From contig NZ_JBASCU010000036.1 of assembly GCF_049651805.1 (NCBI RefSeq), forward strand, positions 1 through 64,000: a stretch of 64,000 nucleotides of DNA, written 5' to 3'. The notes under the pieces were generated by a model. That model searched no databases. It was not told the origin of the DNA and saw only the letters and a program-made list of their open reading frames with translations. Below, one piece after another: positions 49,512-58,562 of this stretch; position 1 is the stretch's first letter, and each line of letters starts with the position of its first letter. Source of the stretch: Pseudolysinimonas_A sp049651805 (GTDB lineage Bacteria > Actinomycetota > Actinomycetes > Actinomycetales > Microbacteriaceae). A program made the translations under genes and the position numbers.

Positions 49512-50150
49512 CTACGCCGTGGCGGTCAGCCAGGCGACGACGACGTCGCCGATCATGCCGCGCAGGTGATCGCGCCGAGCCGGGTCGAGCAGGTCGCGGT
49601 CGAACAGGTAGCCGAAGGTGTACTGGTTGGCGACCTGGAAGAAGCAGTACGAGCTGATCACCAGGTGCACGTCGAGAGCGTCGACATCCGACCGGAACAG
49701 GCCCGCCGCCCGCCCGCGTTCGAGCACCTCGTCGAGCAGGCCGAGGGCGGGCTGGTTGAGTTCGCGCAGAGACTCGAGCCGACGGATGAAGGCACCGCGA
49801 TGGATGTTTTCGATCGTCACGAGGCGAATGAACTCGCTGTGGTTGAGGTGGTGGTCGTAGGTGAGCTCGGCGATGCGCCGCACCGCCTCGGTGGGTTCGA
49901 GGTCGCCGACCCCCAACTTGCGCTCCGCCTCTCGGATGCCGCGATACGCCTTCTCGAGAACCGCCAGGTACAGCTGCTCCTTGCCGCCGAAGTAGTAGTA
50001 GATCATCCGCTTCGTCGTGCGCGTGCGCTCGGCGATCTCGTCGACCCGGGTGCCGGAGTAGCCCGACTCGGCGAACGTCGTCGTCGCCACCTCGAGCAAC
50101 TCGGCGCGGGTCCGCTCGCGGTCGCGTTGGCGGATCGGCGGTGAGGTCAC
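49512..50150 (-). CDS. TetR family regulator of the quinate/shikimate island
   Basis: A 212-residue regulator with N-terminal helix-turn-helix YSGTRVDEIAERTRTTKRMIYYYFGGKEQLY (about 32-62) and the TetR_C-type domain usual in regulators of aromatic catabolism (IRRLESLRELNQPALGLLDEVL). It closes the minus-strand gene run after the phosphotriesterase gene. The paired AATGTAC palindromes at 55031-55095 are its likely operators, by analogy with local TetR regulators of catabolic islands. GTG start. Confidence 0.88.
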   Translation of the reverse strand: MTSPPIRQRDRERTRAELLEVATTTFAESGYSGTRVDEIAERTRTTKRMIYYYFGGKEQLYLAVLEKAYRGIREAERKLGVGDLEPTEAVRRIAELTYDHHLNHSEFIRLVTIENIHRGAFIRRLESLRELNQPALGLLDEVLERGRAAGLFRSDVDALDVHLVISSYCFFQVANQYTFGYLFDRDLLDPARRDHLRGMIGDVVVAWLTATA

Positions 50151-50208
50151 GAGTCACACCCTAGTTCGGCGTCGAGGCATCCCACGGCAGAGACGTCGGG
50201 CACCGACT

Positions 50209-51180
50209 TCAGGCACGGGCGAGCAGCCGCCGCGGCGTGTCGATCAGCATGAGCCCGAGCAGTTCGTCGTCGACACCCTCGCCACGCAGGCGCGGGATCA
50301 CGGTGGTGAAGAGGTACTCCATATGCCAATTCGGCGTGTGCACTGCGCGCCACGACGGCGGGGTGACCCGGCTGTAGATCGCGGCGTCGTGTGACAGCAC
50401 GATGCGATCGGCGTAACCCGCGTCGAGCAGCGCGAGCAGTGTGGTGATGCGCAGTTCGTCGGAGTGGATGTGTTCCATGCCGAAGCGGTCGAAGCCGAGC
50501 ACCGAGCCGTTGTCGGCGAGATCGCGCAGGTAGGCGAGGTCGGTGGTGTCGCAACTGTGCCCGATGATGATGCGGTCGGGCGAGACCCCCAGGCCGGTCA
50601 GCATCCGCTGCTGCTCGCGACCGCCGCCGGATGCCGCATGCGAGTGGGTGGTGATCGGCACGCCCGTCTGCTGGTGCGCCATCGCGGCGGCCCGAAAGAC
50701 CCGCGCCAGGTCGGGGGTGATGCCGGCGGCATCCGAGGTGATCTTGATGATGCCCGCCCGGACTCCGGTGCCCTCGATGCCCTGCTCGATATCACGCACG
50801 AACAGCTCGAGCAGCGGATCGGATCCGTCGACGAGAAGTCCCGGGCCGCGAAGGCGCAGCGCCGGGGGAAGGGCCGCATCCGAGTAGTACCCGGTCGCGA
50901 CCACGATCTGCACGGGGCTGCGCTCGGCGACTCGGCGAACGGGCGCGACGTCGCGCCCGAGACCGAGAACCGTCAGATCGACGACCGTTCGCACCCCGAG
51001 CGCGTGCAGCCGCTCGAGGCCGGCGACGGCCCGGTCGACGGCCGTCTCCTCATCCCACTCCGGGTCGGGCAGCGCCCGGTCGAGGTCGGGGCTGCGCACG
51101 AACAGGTGCTCGTGCATGAGGGTCGTCGCAAGCCGGTCGGCCGCCACCTCTCCGGTGACGGCCGACACGACCTTCGTCAT
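50209..51180 (-). CDS. Phosphotriesterase-family metal-dependent hydrolase
   Basis: A 323-residue amidohydrolase-fold protein of the phosphotriesterase/lactonase (PLL) group. Metal ligands are visible as HEHLF (His-x-His), the bridging Lys in GIIKITSDA, THSHA, IGHSCD and the catalytic Asp in VLSHDAAI. Family members hydrolyse lactones, sugar lactones or esters. Its place between TRAP transporter and regulator genes suggests a hydroaromatic lactone or ester as substrate (inference). ATG 11 bases after the TRAP binding-protein gene stop. Confidence 0.9.
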   Translation of the reverse strand: MTKVVSAVTGEVAADRLATTLMHEHLFVRSPDLDRALPDPEWDEETAVDRAVAGLERLHALGVRTVVDLTVLGLGRDVAPVRRVAERSPVQIVVATGYYSDAALPPALRLRGPGLLVDGSDPLLELFVRDIEQGIEGTGVRAGIIKITSDAAGITPDLARVFRAAAMAHQQTGVPITTHSHAASGGGREQQRMLTGLGVSPDRIIIGHSCDTTDLAYLRDLADNGSVLGFDRFGMEHIHSDELRITTLLALLDAGYADRIVLSHDAAIYSRVTPPSWRAVHTPNWHMEYLFTTVIPRLRGEGVDDELLGLMLIDTPRRLLARA

Positions 51181-51191
51181 TTCCGGTTGAG

Positions 51192-52205
51192 TCAGTCGCT
51201 CGTCGCGCGGATCGCCTGGAAGATCTCGAGCGCTTCGCCCGTGAAGTTCTCTTCGAGGTACGCCACGGCGCGCTCCTGGAAGGCGTCACGGTCGACATCC
51301 TCGATGACCTCCCATTCGCCTCCCTCGCGCCACTCGGCGAGGATGGTCTCCTCGTCTTCGGCGATGCACTCCGTGACGTTCTCGACGGCGGTCACGACGG
51401 CCGCGGTGAGGGCCTCCTGCTGGCGCTCGCTCAGGTCGTTCCACTTCGAGCTCATGATCACCAGGTTCGTGTTGAGCTGGTGAGCACTCATGCTGATGTA
51501 GTCCTGCACCTCGACCAGGTTCGACGCCACGATATTGGTGATCGGGTTCTCCTGGCCGTCCACCGTGCCCTGCTGCAGCGCGAGGTAGAGCTCCTCATAC
51601 GCGACCTCCGTCGCGGTGGCGCCGAGCGCCCGCGCGTTCATCAGGTACTGCGGCGAACCGGGGAATCGCATCCGCAGGCCCGCGAGGTCTTCGGGGGTGC
51701 GGATCGGCGTGTTCGCGGTGAAGTGCCGCGCTCCCGCCGACCAGGCACCGAGCGTGTACACGCCCGCTGCTTCGGCGAATCCGGCGGTCAACACGTCGGA
51801 CTCTTCGCTCGCCATGAACGCCGCCAGGTGATCGGCGTCGTCGAAGGCGTAGGCGGCGTCGAGCACGCTGATCGGTTCGTAGACCGCCCCGAGCGCGGAG
51901 GCGCCCTGGATGTCGATGTCGATGTCGCCCGAGGCGACCGACGCGATGCGGTCGGCGTCGCCCCCGAGCTGGCTGCTCGGGAAGATCTCGATCGTGAGAC
52001 CCACGTCGGCCGCTGCGACCTCGTCGGCGATCACCTGAGCGCCACACCGGTGCTGGGGCTGCGCTTCGGTGTAGCTGTGAGCGAGCGTGAGCTCGAACGT
52101 CTGCTCATCGCCCGACCCCTCGTCGGTCGGGGCCGTGGTGCAGGCGGCCAGCAGCAGGGCCGGAATTGCGGCCACTGCAAACCACTTCGTTGTGTGTTGC
52201 GCCAT
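51192..52205 (-). CDS. dctP: TRAP transporter substrate-binding lipoprotein DctP
   Basis: A 337-residue DctP-family protein with signal peptide and lipobox LLLAAC (Cys about 20). Family segments: ELTLAHSYTEAQPQHRC, EIFPSSQLGGDADRI, the carboxylate-binding Arg region LRMRFPGSPQY and DGQENPITNI. It delivers a carboxylate to DctQ/DctM. GAGGAG lies 8 bases before the ATG. Interrupted from the permease genes by the dehydrogenase gene, which suggests that transport and first oxidation are expressed together. Confidence 0.92.
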   Translation of the reverse strand: MAQHTTKWFAVAAIPALLLAACTTAPTDEGSGDEQTFELTLAHSYTEAQPQHRCGAQVIADEVAAADVGLTIEIFPSSQLGGDADRIASVASGDIDIDIQGASALGAVYEPISVLDAAYAFDDADHLAAFMASEESDVLTAGFAEAAGVYTLGAWSAGARHFTANTPIRTPEDLAGLRMRFPGSPQYLMNARALGATATEVAYEELYLALQQGTVDGQENPITNIVASNLVEVQDYISMSAHQLNTNLVIMSSKWNDLSERQQEALTAAVVTAVENVTECIAEDEETILAEWREGGEWEVIEDVDRDAFQERAVAYLEENFTGEALEIFQAIRATSD

Positions 52206-52239
52206 CACTGTTCTCCTCTTTTTCTGGTGCCACTGGATT

Positions 52240-53148
52240 TCAGGTGCCACGGGGGCGGGGTGCCGGTCGCTCGGCGGCGACCAGGTTCTGAAGATCGGCG
52301 AGCATCGCCTGCCGATCGGCGGGTTCTCCGGTGAAGATCTCGAACGCGTCGGCGGCCTGATGCATCGCCATTCCGAGTCCGGCCATCACGCGCAGGCCGC
52401 GCTCGTCGGCGTCGCGCAGCAGGCGCGTCTCGCTCGGTCGGTAGACGATGTCGGCGACGAACGCGCCGTTGCCGAGCAGAGCGACGTCGAACGGGGCGCC
52501 GGGGTGGCCGGCCATCCCGACCGGGGTGGCGTTGACGGCGCCGTCGGCCGACGTCAGCAGGGCGGGCAGCCCGTCGAGGGGCGCGGAACGCACCCGGCCG
52601 GGTGCCAAGCGCGCGACGGATGCGGCGAGGTCGGTCGCGCGAGCCGCATCGGCATCCACGATCACCAGGTCGCCGACACCGCGGTCGACAAGCGCGCTCG
52701 CCACCGCGGCGCCCGCACCTCCGGAACCGAGGAGCACAACGCGCTCGCGCGGGAGGTCGGCGAGCGCCTCGTCGAAGGCGGCCCCGAAACCGGTGACGTC
52801 GGTGTTGTGCCCGGCGATGCGGCCGTCGTGGAACACGACGGTGTTCACCGCGCCGACCGCCTCCGCACTCGGTGCCAGCTCGTCGAGCAGCGGCACGACG
52901 GTCTGCTTGACGGGGTGGGTGATGTTGAGCCCGTTGAATCCCATGTCGCGGGCGGCGTCGAGAATCTCGCGCATCCGTTCGGCGGTGCCCTCTCCGGGGG
53001 CGAGTTCGACCGTGCGGTACACGTAGTGCATCCCGTGCCGGGCGCCCTCGAGCTCGTGCATCGCCGGGGTCAGCGACGGGGCGACACCTTCGCCGATGAG
53101 GGCGATGAGCATCGCGCGACGCTGCGTCGGCGGGGCGTGCATCGTCAC
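52240..53148 (-). CDS. aroE: Shikimate/quinate dehydrogenase (AroE family)
   Basis: About 302 residues. AroE motifs: IGEGVAPSLTPAMHELEG (substrate-binding serines), NGLNITHPVKQTVVPLLD with the catalytic Lys, GAVNTVV, GHNTDVTGFGAAF with catalytic Asp, NAD(P)-binding GSGGAGAAVASAL, NATPVGM and GLGMAMHQAADAFEIFTG. The cofactor loop IVDADAARA has an Asp, which favours NAD+ and hence a catabolic quinate/shikimate dehydrogenase like QsuD (inference). A GTG start at 53148 overlaps the DctM stop (GTGA); ATG at 53142 is an alternative. Confidence 0.9.
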   Translation of the reverse strand: MTMHAPPTQRRAMLIALIGEGVAPSLTPAMHELEGARHGMHYVYRTVELAPGEGTAERMREILDAARDMGFNGLNITHPVKQTVVPLLDELAPSAEAVGAVNTVVFHDGRIAGHNTDVTGFGAAFDEALADLPRERVVLLGSGGAGAAVASALVDRGVGDLVIVDADAARATDLAASVARLAPGRVRSAPLDGLPALLTSADGAVNATPVGMAGHPGAPFDVALLGNGAFVADIVYRPSETRLLRDADERGLRVMAGLGMAMHQAADAFEIFTGEPADRQAMLADLQNLVAAERPAPRPRGT

Positions 53149-54419
53149 AGGCCGAGCACCCCCGGAAGCCACATCACCGCGTCGGGGAAGACGATGATGA
53201 GGATCATCGTGACGACGAGGGGCACGAGGAACGGCAGCGCGCCGCGGAATACCTCACCGACCGGAGTTTTCGACACGGTCGCGGTGACGAACAGCACGGT
53301 GCCGACCGGCGGGGTGAGCAGGCCGATCATGAGCGAAACGATCATGAGCACGCCGAGCACGATGGGGTTCACCTCGTATTTGAGGGCGATCGGCAGCAGG
53401 ATCGGCGTCACCAGCACGAGGATCGCCGTGGCGTCGATGACGGTGCCGAGGATGAGCATGAGCACCGCCACCAGGGCGAGGAACATGATCGGGCTGCTCG
53501 TGATCGTGAACAGCAGCTCGGTGAGCATCTGGGGCAGCCGCTCGCGGGCCAGGATGTAGCCGAGCAGCGACGCCGACGCGACGATGAGCATGATGCTGCC
53601 GGTAGTGAGCGCCGTCTCTTTGAGCGCCTCGAGAAAGCCCTTCAGCGTGAGCGACCGCTGCACGATGCCGACGAGCAGGATGTACGCGGCTCCGACGGCT
53701 GCGGCTTCGGTGGGGGTGAAAAATCCACCGAGGATGCCGCCGAGGATGACGAACGGAGCGAAAAGCGGCAGGATGACGCCCTTGGTCGACGCCATGAATT
53801 CGGCCTTATCGAACCGCCCGCTGCGCAACGCGGGGTTGCGGCGCACGAGGATGAAGACGACGACGCAGAGCCCGACCGCCATCACCAGGGCCGGGATGAC
53901 GGATGCTGCGAACAGCGCGCCGGTCGACGCGGCCGCGAGGCCGGCGAAGATCACCGCGGGGATACTCGGCGGCATGACGGGGGCGATGAGGGCGGCGGCC
54001 GACGACAGCCCGGTCGCGAAGCGCCGGCCGTAGCCGGCCTTGATCATCGCGGGGATCTGCACCTTGCCGAGCGCGGCGGCGTCGGCGACGGCGGAGCCGC
54101 TCATCCACGAGAACCCGACGCTCGTGCCGATGGCGACATACCCGAGGTTGCCGCGCACCTTGGCGAGCACGGCCTGGGCGAACCGGAAGAGCCGTTCGGC
54201 GATGCCGGCGTGGTTGGCGAGAGCGCCGAGCAGCACGAAGAGCGGCACCGCGAGCAGCGGGAAGCTCGCCGCGGCATTGGTCACGAGCCGCAAGGCCGCG
54301 CCGGTCGACTGGCCGACGAGCGCCATGTACACGAGAGACGGGCCGAGGAAGGCGAAAGCGACGGGAACCCGGATGACCAGCAGCACTGCGATCGCGAGGC
54401 CGAGGAGTGCGAGCATCAT
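53145..54419 (-). CDS. dctM: TRAP transporter large permease DctM
   Basis: A 424-residue protein with about twelve membrane segments, the ion-coupled channel of a TRAP transporter. Characteristic segments: VPLFVLLGALANHAGIAERLF, GFSWMSGSAVADAAALGKV, PPSIPAVIFAGLAA and GLLTPPVGTVLFV. It works with DctQ (start overlap of four bases) and DctP. Confidence 0.94.
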   Translation of the reverse strand: MMLALLGLAIAVLLVIRVPVAFAFLGPSLVYMALVGQSTGAALRLVTNAAASFPLLAVPLFVLLGALANHAGIAERLFRFAQAVLAKVRGNLGYVAIGTSVGFSWMSGSAVADAAALGKVQIPAMIKAGYGRRFATGLSSAAALIAPVMPPSIPAVIFAGLAAASTGALFAASVIPALVMAVGLCVVVFILVRRNPALRSGRFDKAEFMASTKGVILPLFAPFVILGGILGGFFTPTEAAAVGAAYILLVGIVQRSLTLKGFLEALKETALTTGSIMLIVASASLLGYILARERLPQMLTELLFTITSSPIMFLALVAVLMLILGTVIDATAILVLVTPILLPIALKYEVNPIVLGVLMIVSLMIGLLTPPVGTVLFVTATVSKTPVGEVFRGALPFLVPLVVTMILIIVFPDAVMWLPGVLGL

Positions 54420-54985
54420 GCGGACGCCGCCTCAGCGTTGGTCGACTCAGCGTCGGTCGACTCGTCGTCACGCAGGATCGGACCGTGCAGGGCGATGTCG
54501 ATGGCGCTGATCAGCGCGCGCACCGCCGTGCTGATCGCGCCGAGCAACACCGGGATGTAGACCAACGACATCGGGATGCGCAGCACCGGCGACTTCACGA
54601 TGCCTTGGGTCGCGACCAGGTTGGCCGCCTCGACGGTCAAGCCGACGCCGACCGCCGCGACGATCACCAGCGAGAGCACCTGCACGATCCGCACGAGTGC
54701 CGGCTTCGGCAGCGCGTCGGCGATCTCGAGGGCGATGTGCCCCCGCGTCGTGACGAGCACACCGATGACGGCGAAGGTCAGCCAGACGAGGGAGAATCGC
54801 GCGATCTCGCCGGTCCAGGCGAAGCCTTCGAACGGCAGGTAGCGCTGGGCCGCCTGCGTCAGCACGAGAATGGCGATACCGAGCAGGGTGAGCGCCCCGA
54901 AGGCGATCTCGACGAAGCCGATCACGCGCCCGATCCGCCTCAGAGCGGGGAAGCGCTCGACGGGGGGTGGCTCGTTTCCGGTCAC
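54416..54985 (-). CDS. dctQ: TRAP transporter small permease DctQ
   Basis: A 189-residue protein with four membrane segments. The family pattern LPFEGFAWTGEIARFSLVWLTFAVIGVLVTTRGHIALE (seen in parts: WTGEIARFSLVWLTF, RGHIALEI) is clear. GTG at 54985 is chosen because AGGAAG lies about 6 bases upstream and the family fold begins soon after; the frame extends to 55045. First gene of the minus-strand operon. Confidence 0.88.
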   Translation of the reverse strand: MTGNEPPPVERFPALRRIGRVIGFVEIAFGALTLLGIAILVLTQAAQRYLPFEGFAWTGEIARFSLVWLTFAVIGVLVTTRGHIALEIADALPKPALVRIVQVLSLVIVAAVGVGLTVEAANLVATQGIVKSPVLRIPMSLVYIPVLLGAISTAVRALISAIDIALHGPILRDDESTDAESTNAEAASA

Positions 54986-55030
54986 GGACTTCCTCGTTCG
55001 TTCCAGACGCGGTTCGTTCCGCGCGACGGC

Positions 55031-55052
55031 TAATGTACCGATCATTACATTA
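55031..55052. promoter_or_regulatory. Operator 1 of the quinate/shikimate island
   Basis: Inverted repeat TAATGTA-N8-TACATTA in the divergent promoter between dctQ and the dehydroshikimate dehydratase gene. It shares half-site AATGTA with operator 2. Confidence 0.65.
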
Positions 55053-55075
55053 GATCGGGGTCTTTCGGAAGCCCC

Positions 55076-55095
55076 AATGTACGAAGTGGTACATT
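55076..55095. promoter_or_regulatory. Operator 2 of the quinate/shikimate island
   Basis: Perfect inverted repeat AATGTAC-N6-GTACATT ending 6 bases before the dehydratase ATG, so a bound repressor would also cover the ribosome site. Related to operator 1, about 44 bases away centre to centre. Confidence 0.7.
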
Positions 55096-55101
55096 GCCCG
55101 C

Positions 55102-56880
55102 ATGCGTACCTCAGTGGCGACGGTGTGCCTCTCGGGCGGGCTCGTCGAGAAGCTGCAAGCCGCCGCCGCGGCCGGGTTCGACGGCGTCGAGATCATGGAT
55201 GCCGACCTCCAGGCCGCCTACGAATCGCCCGAAGAGATCCGCGCCCTCTGCGCTCGCCTCGGGCTGACGATCGAGATGTACCAGCCGTTCCGCGACGTCG
55301 AAGGGGTCGATGACGCGACCTTCGCCGACACCCTGCACCGCGCCGAGGCGAAGTTCGACACGATGCGGCGGCTCGGTACCGACCTCGTGCTGGTGTGCAG
55401 CAACGCCGGCACCGCGACGATCGACGACGACCAGGTCGCCGCCCGCCAACTCGGGGAGTTCGCCGACCTTGCGGCCGCCCACGGCATCCGGATCGCCTTC
55501 GAAGCCCTCGCCTGGGGCCGTTTCGTCAACGACTACCGACACGCCTGGCGGCTCGTGCAGGCGGCTGACCGGCCCAACCTCGGCACCTGCCTCGACAGCT
55601 TCCACATCCTGTCACGCGGCCACGACCCGGCCGGGATCGAGCAGATTCCGGGCGACCGAATCTTCTTCCTGCAACTCGCCGACGCCCCCGCCCTCGACAT
55701 GGACCTGCTTTCGTGGAGCCGGCACCACCGGTTGTTCCCGGGCGAGGGCGCTTTCGCGCTCACCGACTTCCTCGGGCATGTGCTGCGGGCCGGGTACAGC
55801 GGGCCGCTGTCGCTTGAGGTGTTCAACGACACCTTTCGGCAGACCGACGTGGTACGCACTGCCGCACACGCGCGGCGATCGCTCACCTGGCTCGCGGACC
55901 GCACCGCGGCGGCCAACGGCTGGGATGCCGACCGCCTTGCCGACGCGACCCCGCCGACCGGATTCGACTTCGTCGAGCTCGCCGGCAGCGATCTCACCCC
56001 GTTCGACGCGATGCTCACGCAACTCGGCTTTCGGTTCCGCGGCAGCCACCGCACGAAGCCGGTACGGCTGTGGACCTTCGGCGACGCCCGCATCATCCTC
56101 GACGAGCAGACCCGCGATGAGGTGCCGCGCGTCGCCGGCATCGGGTTCGAGGTGCCGGATGCCGCCGCCGTCGAGTCCCGCGCGCGCACGCTGGGAGCGC
56201 CCGAGGTCTACCGGCGCACGCACGCGGGCGAACACCACCTACGGTCGGTGGCTGCACCCGACGGCACCGCGGTCTATTGGAACGACACCCCGGCCGAAGC
56301 TTCGTGGATCACCGAATTCGCCGGCGGCGAGGCCGACGAGGGTGCCGTCGGGGTGGTCGACCACGTCAACCTCGGCTACCGCTGGCAGGACTTCGACGAG
56401 GCCGTGCTGTTCGCCAACAGCGTGCTCGCTCTGACGACTGCGTCGGCGGCCGAAGTGCCCGGACCGGTGGGCCTGGTGCGTAGCCACGTGATGCGCACCG
56501 ACGACGGCGCCGTACGGTTGCCGATGAACCTCGCGCCCGCCACCGCCCCACTGCCTGACCGGCACATCGCGGTGCGCTGCGCCGATGTCGTCGCCGTCGC
56601 GCGCGCCGCCCGCCAGCGGGGGCTCGAGTTTCTGCGCATCCCGCAGAACTACTACGACGACCTCGCGGCACGGTTCGCCCTCGATCCGGGCTTCCTCGAC
56701 GAGCTACGCGAGCTGGATCTCTTCTACGACCGCACTGAGGGGGGCGAGTTCATCCACTTCTATACGCCGACCGTCGGCGGGGTGTTCCTCGAGATGGTCG
56801 AGCGGCGTGGCGATTACGACGGCTACGGCGCCGCGAACGCGCCGATCCGTTTGGCGGCGCAGCGAGCGGCTCGTGGCTAA
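55102..56880 (+). CDS. qsuB: 3-Dehydroshikimate dehydratase, QsuB type (TIM barrel plus HPPD-like domain)
   Basis: A 592-residue two-domain enzyme. The N-terminal half (1-275) is a xylose-isomerase-like TIM barrel with metal ligands in FEALAWGRF, CLDSFHIL, FLQLADAP and LEVFNDTF; it turns 3-dehydroshikimate into protocatechuate. The C-terminal half (about 290-580) is a 4-hydroxyphenylpyruvate dioxygenase-like VOC domain with ligands in VDHVNLGY, HIAVRCAD and FLEMVERRGDYDGYG. The same fusion is found in QsuB of Corynebacterium glutamicum. Its end overlaps the aroQ start by 8 bases. Confidence 0.92.
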   Translation: MRTSVATVCLSGGLVEKLQAAAAAGFDGVEIMDADLQAAYESPEEIRALCARLGLTIEMYQPFRDVEGVDDATFADTLHRAEAKFDTMRRLGTDLVLVCSNAGTATIDDDQVAARQLGEFADLAAAHGIRIAFEALAWGRFVNDYRHAWRLVQAADRPNLGTCLDSFHILSRGHDPAGIEQIPGDRIFFLQLADAPALDMDLLSWSRHHRLFPGEGAFALTDFLGHVLRAGYSGPLSLEVFNDTFRQTDVVRTAAHARRSLTWLADRTAAANGWDADRLADATPPTGFDFVELAGSDLTPFDAMLTQLGFRFRGSHRTKPVRLWTFGDARIILDEQTRDEVPRVAGIGFEVPDAAAVESRARTLGAPEVYRRTHAGEHHLRSVAAPDGTAVYWNDTPAEASWITEFAGGEADEGAVGVVDHVNLGYRWQDFDEAVLFANSVLALTTASAAEVPGPVGLVRSHVMRTDDGAVRLPMNLAPATAPLPDRHIAVRCADVVAVARAARQRGLEFLRIPQNYYDDLAARFALDPGFLDELRELDLFYDRTEGGEFIHFYTPTVGGVFLEMVERRGDYDGYGAANAPIRLAAQRAARG

Positions 56881-57319
56881 CCGCATCCTGTTGGTCAACG
56901 GGCCGAACCTCAACCTGCTCGGTACCCGCGAACCGCACATCTACGGCAGCGAGTCCCTCGCCGACGTCGAGGCTTCTGCGCGCACTGCCGCAGCGGCCTT
57001 CGAGTGGGAGGTGGATGCCGTGCAGAGCAACCACGAGGGCGAGCTGATCGACGCCATCCACGCTGCCCGCGACACCGCCGTCGGCATCGTCATCAACGCC
57101 GGCGCGTACACGCACACGTCGATCGCGATCCGCGACGCCCTCGTCGCGGTGGGGCTGCCGGTCGTCGAGGTGCACCTCAGCAACGTGCACGCGCGCGAGG
57201 AGTTTCGGAGTCACTCGTACATCTCACCGATCGCGGCCTGCGTGATCGTCGGCGCCGGAGTGCAGGGCTATGAGTTCGCCGTCGCCCGGCTCGCCCGGAT
57301 CCGGGCGCAGTCGGTTTAA
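56873..57319 (+). CDS. aroQ: 3-Dehydroquinate dehydratase, type II
   Basis: A 148-residue type II dehydroquinase interconverting 3-dehydroquinate and 3-dehydroshikimate. Motifs: LVNGPNLNLLGTREPHIYG with catalytic Tyr and Arg, QSNHEGELIDAIH, INAGAYTHTSIAIRDAL, VEVHLSNVHAREEFR with catalytic His, and SYISPIAACVIVGAGVQGY (in parts). A GTG start inside the dehydratase gene means the two are coupled, and fits a catabolic copy (QsuC role). Its TAA stop overlaps the convergent desaturase stop. Confidence 0.95.
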   Translation: MANRILLVNGPNLNLLGTREPHIYGSESLADVEASARTAAAAFEWEVDAVQSNHEGELIDAIHAARDTAVGIVINAGAYTHTSIAIRDALVAVGLPVVEVHLSNVHAREEFRSHSYISPIAACVIVGAGVQGYEFAVARLARIRAQSV

Positions 57320-58398
57320 AGTCGACCGAACTGGAAGACGACCGGGCACTCGAAGATGCGCGGGGCGCTACGACCGACGTTACGCATGTAGCGGATGACG
57401 ACGCGATACGCCTCGACGAGCGTGGTCTCGGTGTACACGATGCCCTCGTCGCGGCAGGTGTCGCGCACCATCCGGCGGGCGGCGAAGAGGTGCGGGCGCG
57501 CCATGCTCGGGAACAGGTGGTGCTCGATCTGGTAGTTGAGCCCGCCCATGAGCATCGTCATCGACCAGCCGCCGCGGATGTTGCGCGACGACAGCACCTG
57601 CTTGTGCAAGAAGCTGGGCTTCGCGTCGATCGAGAACATCGTCATGCCGATGTGGTTGGGGGCGAACGCGAGACCCATGTAGGCGCCGAAGACGGCGAGC
57701 TGCACTCCGAGGAACGCGAACGCCATGCCGAGCGGCAGCACGAGGAACACGGCGCTGACCACGATCGCCATGCGGGCCATGAGAAGCACGATCTCCATCG
57801 TGCGGTTGTCGACCTTGCCGCGTCCGAACGCGTGGCCGAACGACTTCACGTGCAGGTTGACGCCCTCGAAGGCGAGCAGCGGGAAGAACAGCTTCCCCTG
57901 GTGGCGGGTGATGAGGGCGCGCAGACCCCGGGCGGATGCCGCGTCGGTGTCGACGAATGAGACGGTGTCGATCTCGAGGTCGGGGTCTTTGCCGATGACG
58001 TTCGAGTTGCCGTGGTGGCGGGTGTGCTTGTTCATCCACCAGGAGTACGACAGCCCGACGACGCCGGATGCGAGCGCGCGGCCCATGCGGTCATTGGCCT
58101 TGCCCGACGTGAACACCTGACGGTGGGATGCCTCGTGCCCGAGGAACGCGAACTGCGTGAAGATCACGCCGAGCGCCGCGGCGATGAGCAGCTGGAACCA
58201 GGAGTCGCCGAGCAGAACGAATCCGGCGATCGCGCCGCCGAGGGCGAGCACGAGAGTCGTGAGCAGCGAGATGTAGAACACCTGGCTACGGCGCAGGAGG
58301 TTGGCTTCCTTCACCCGCTTCAGCAGCGGCGCGAAGCCGCTCGGCGCGGCGTCGCGCGGGGTGGTGGTGCGAAAGTTTGTTGCGGGGGCGAGAGTCAA
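57316..58398 (-). CDS. Membrane fatty acid desaturase (acyl-CoA/acyl-lipid type)
   Basis: A 360-residue di-iron membrane desaturase. The three histidine boxes are HEASHRQ, HTRHH and QIEHHLFP, the order for a front-end or delta-type desaturase in which the third box begins with Q. Four or more membrane segments lie between. It introduces a double bond into membrane acyl chains, for example for cold adaptation. Start ATG at 58398. Convergent with aroQ, overlapping by four bases. Confidence 0.93.
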   Translation of the reverse strand: MTLAPATNFRTTTPRDAAPSGFAPLLKRVKEANLLRRSQVFYISLLTTLVLALGGAIAGFVLLGDSWFQLLIAAALGVIFTQFAFLGHEASHRQVFTSGKANDRMGRALASGVVGLSYSWWMNKHTRHHGNSNVIGKDPDLEIDTVSFVDTDAASARGLRALITRHQGKLFFPLLAFEGVNLHVKSFGHAFGRGKVDNRTMEIVLLMARMAIVVSAVFLVLPLGMAFAFLGVQLAVFGAYMGLAFAPNHIGMTMFSIDAKPSFLHKQVLSSRNIRGGWSMTMLMGGLNYQIEHHLFPSMARPHLFAARRMVRDTCRDEGIVYTETTLVEAYRVVIRYMRNVGRSAPRIFECPVVFQFGRL

Positions 58399-58562
58399 AA
58401 TCGGCCTCGGGATGTGTCGTGTTCGACTTCCCAGCCGGCGAGTGAGCGGAACGCTCCAGATGCCTCCAGTTTACCTGCTGATCCTGAGCGCCCACCCCGG
58501 TTGACGGGTGTCGACAACAGGCGTACGGTGCGGCCCGACACTCTTTCAGGGGCGGGCCGGGG

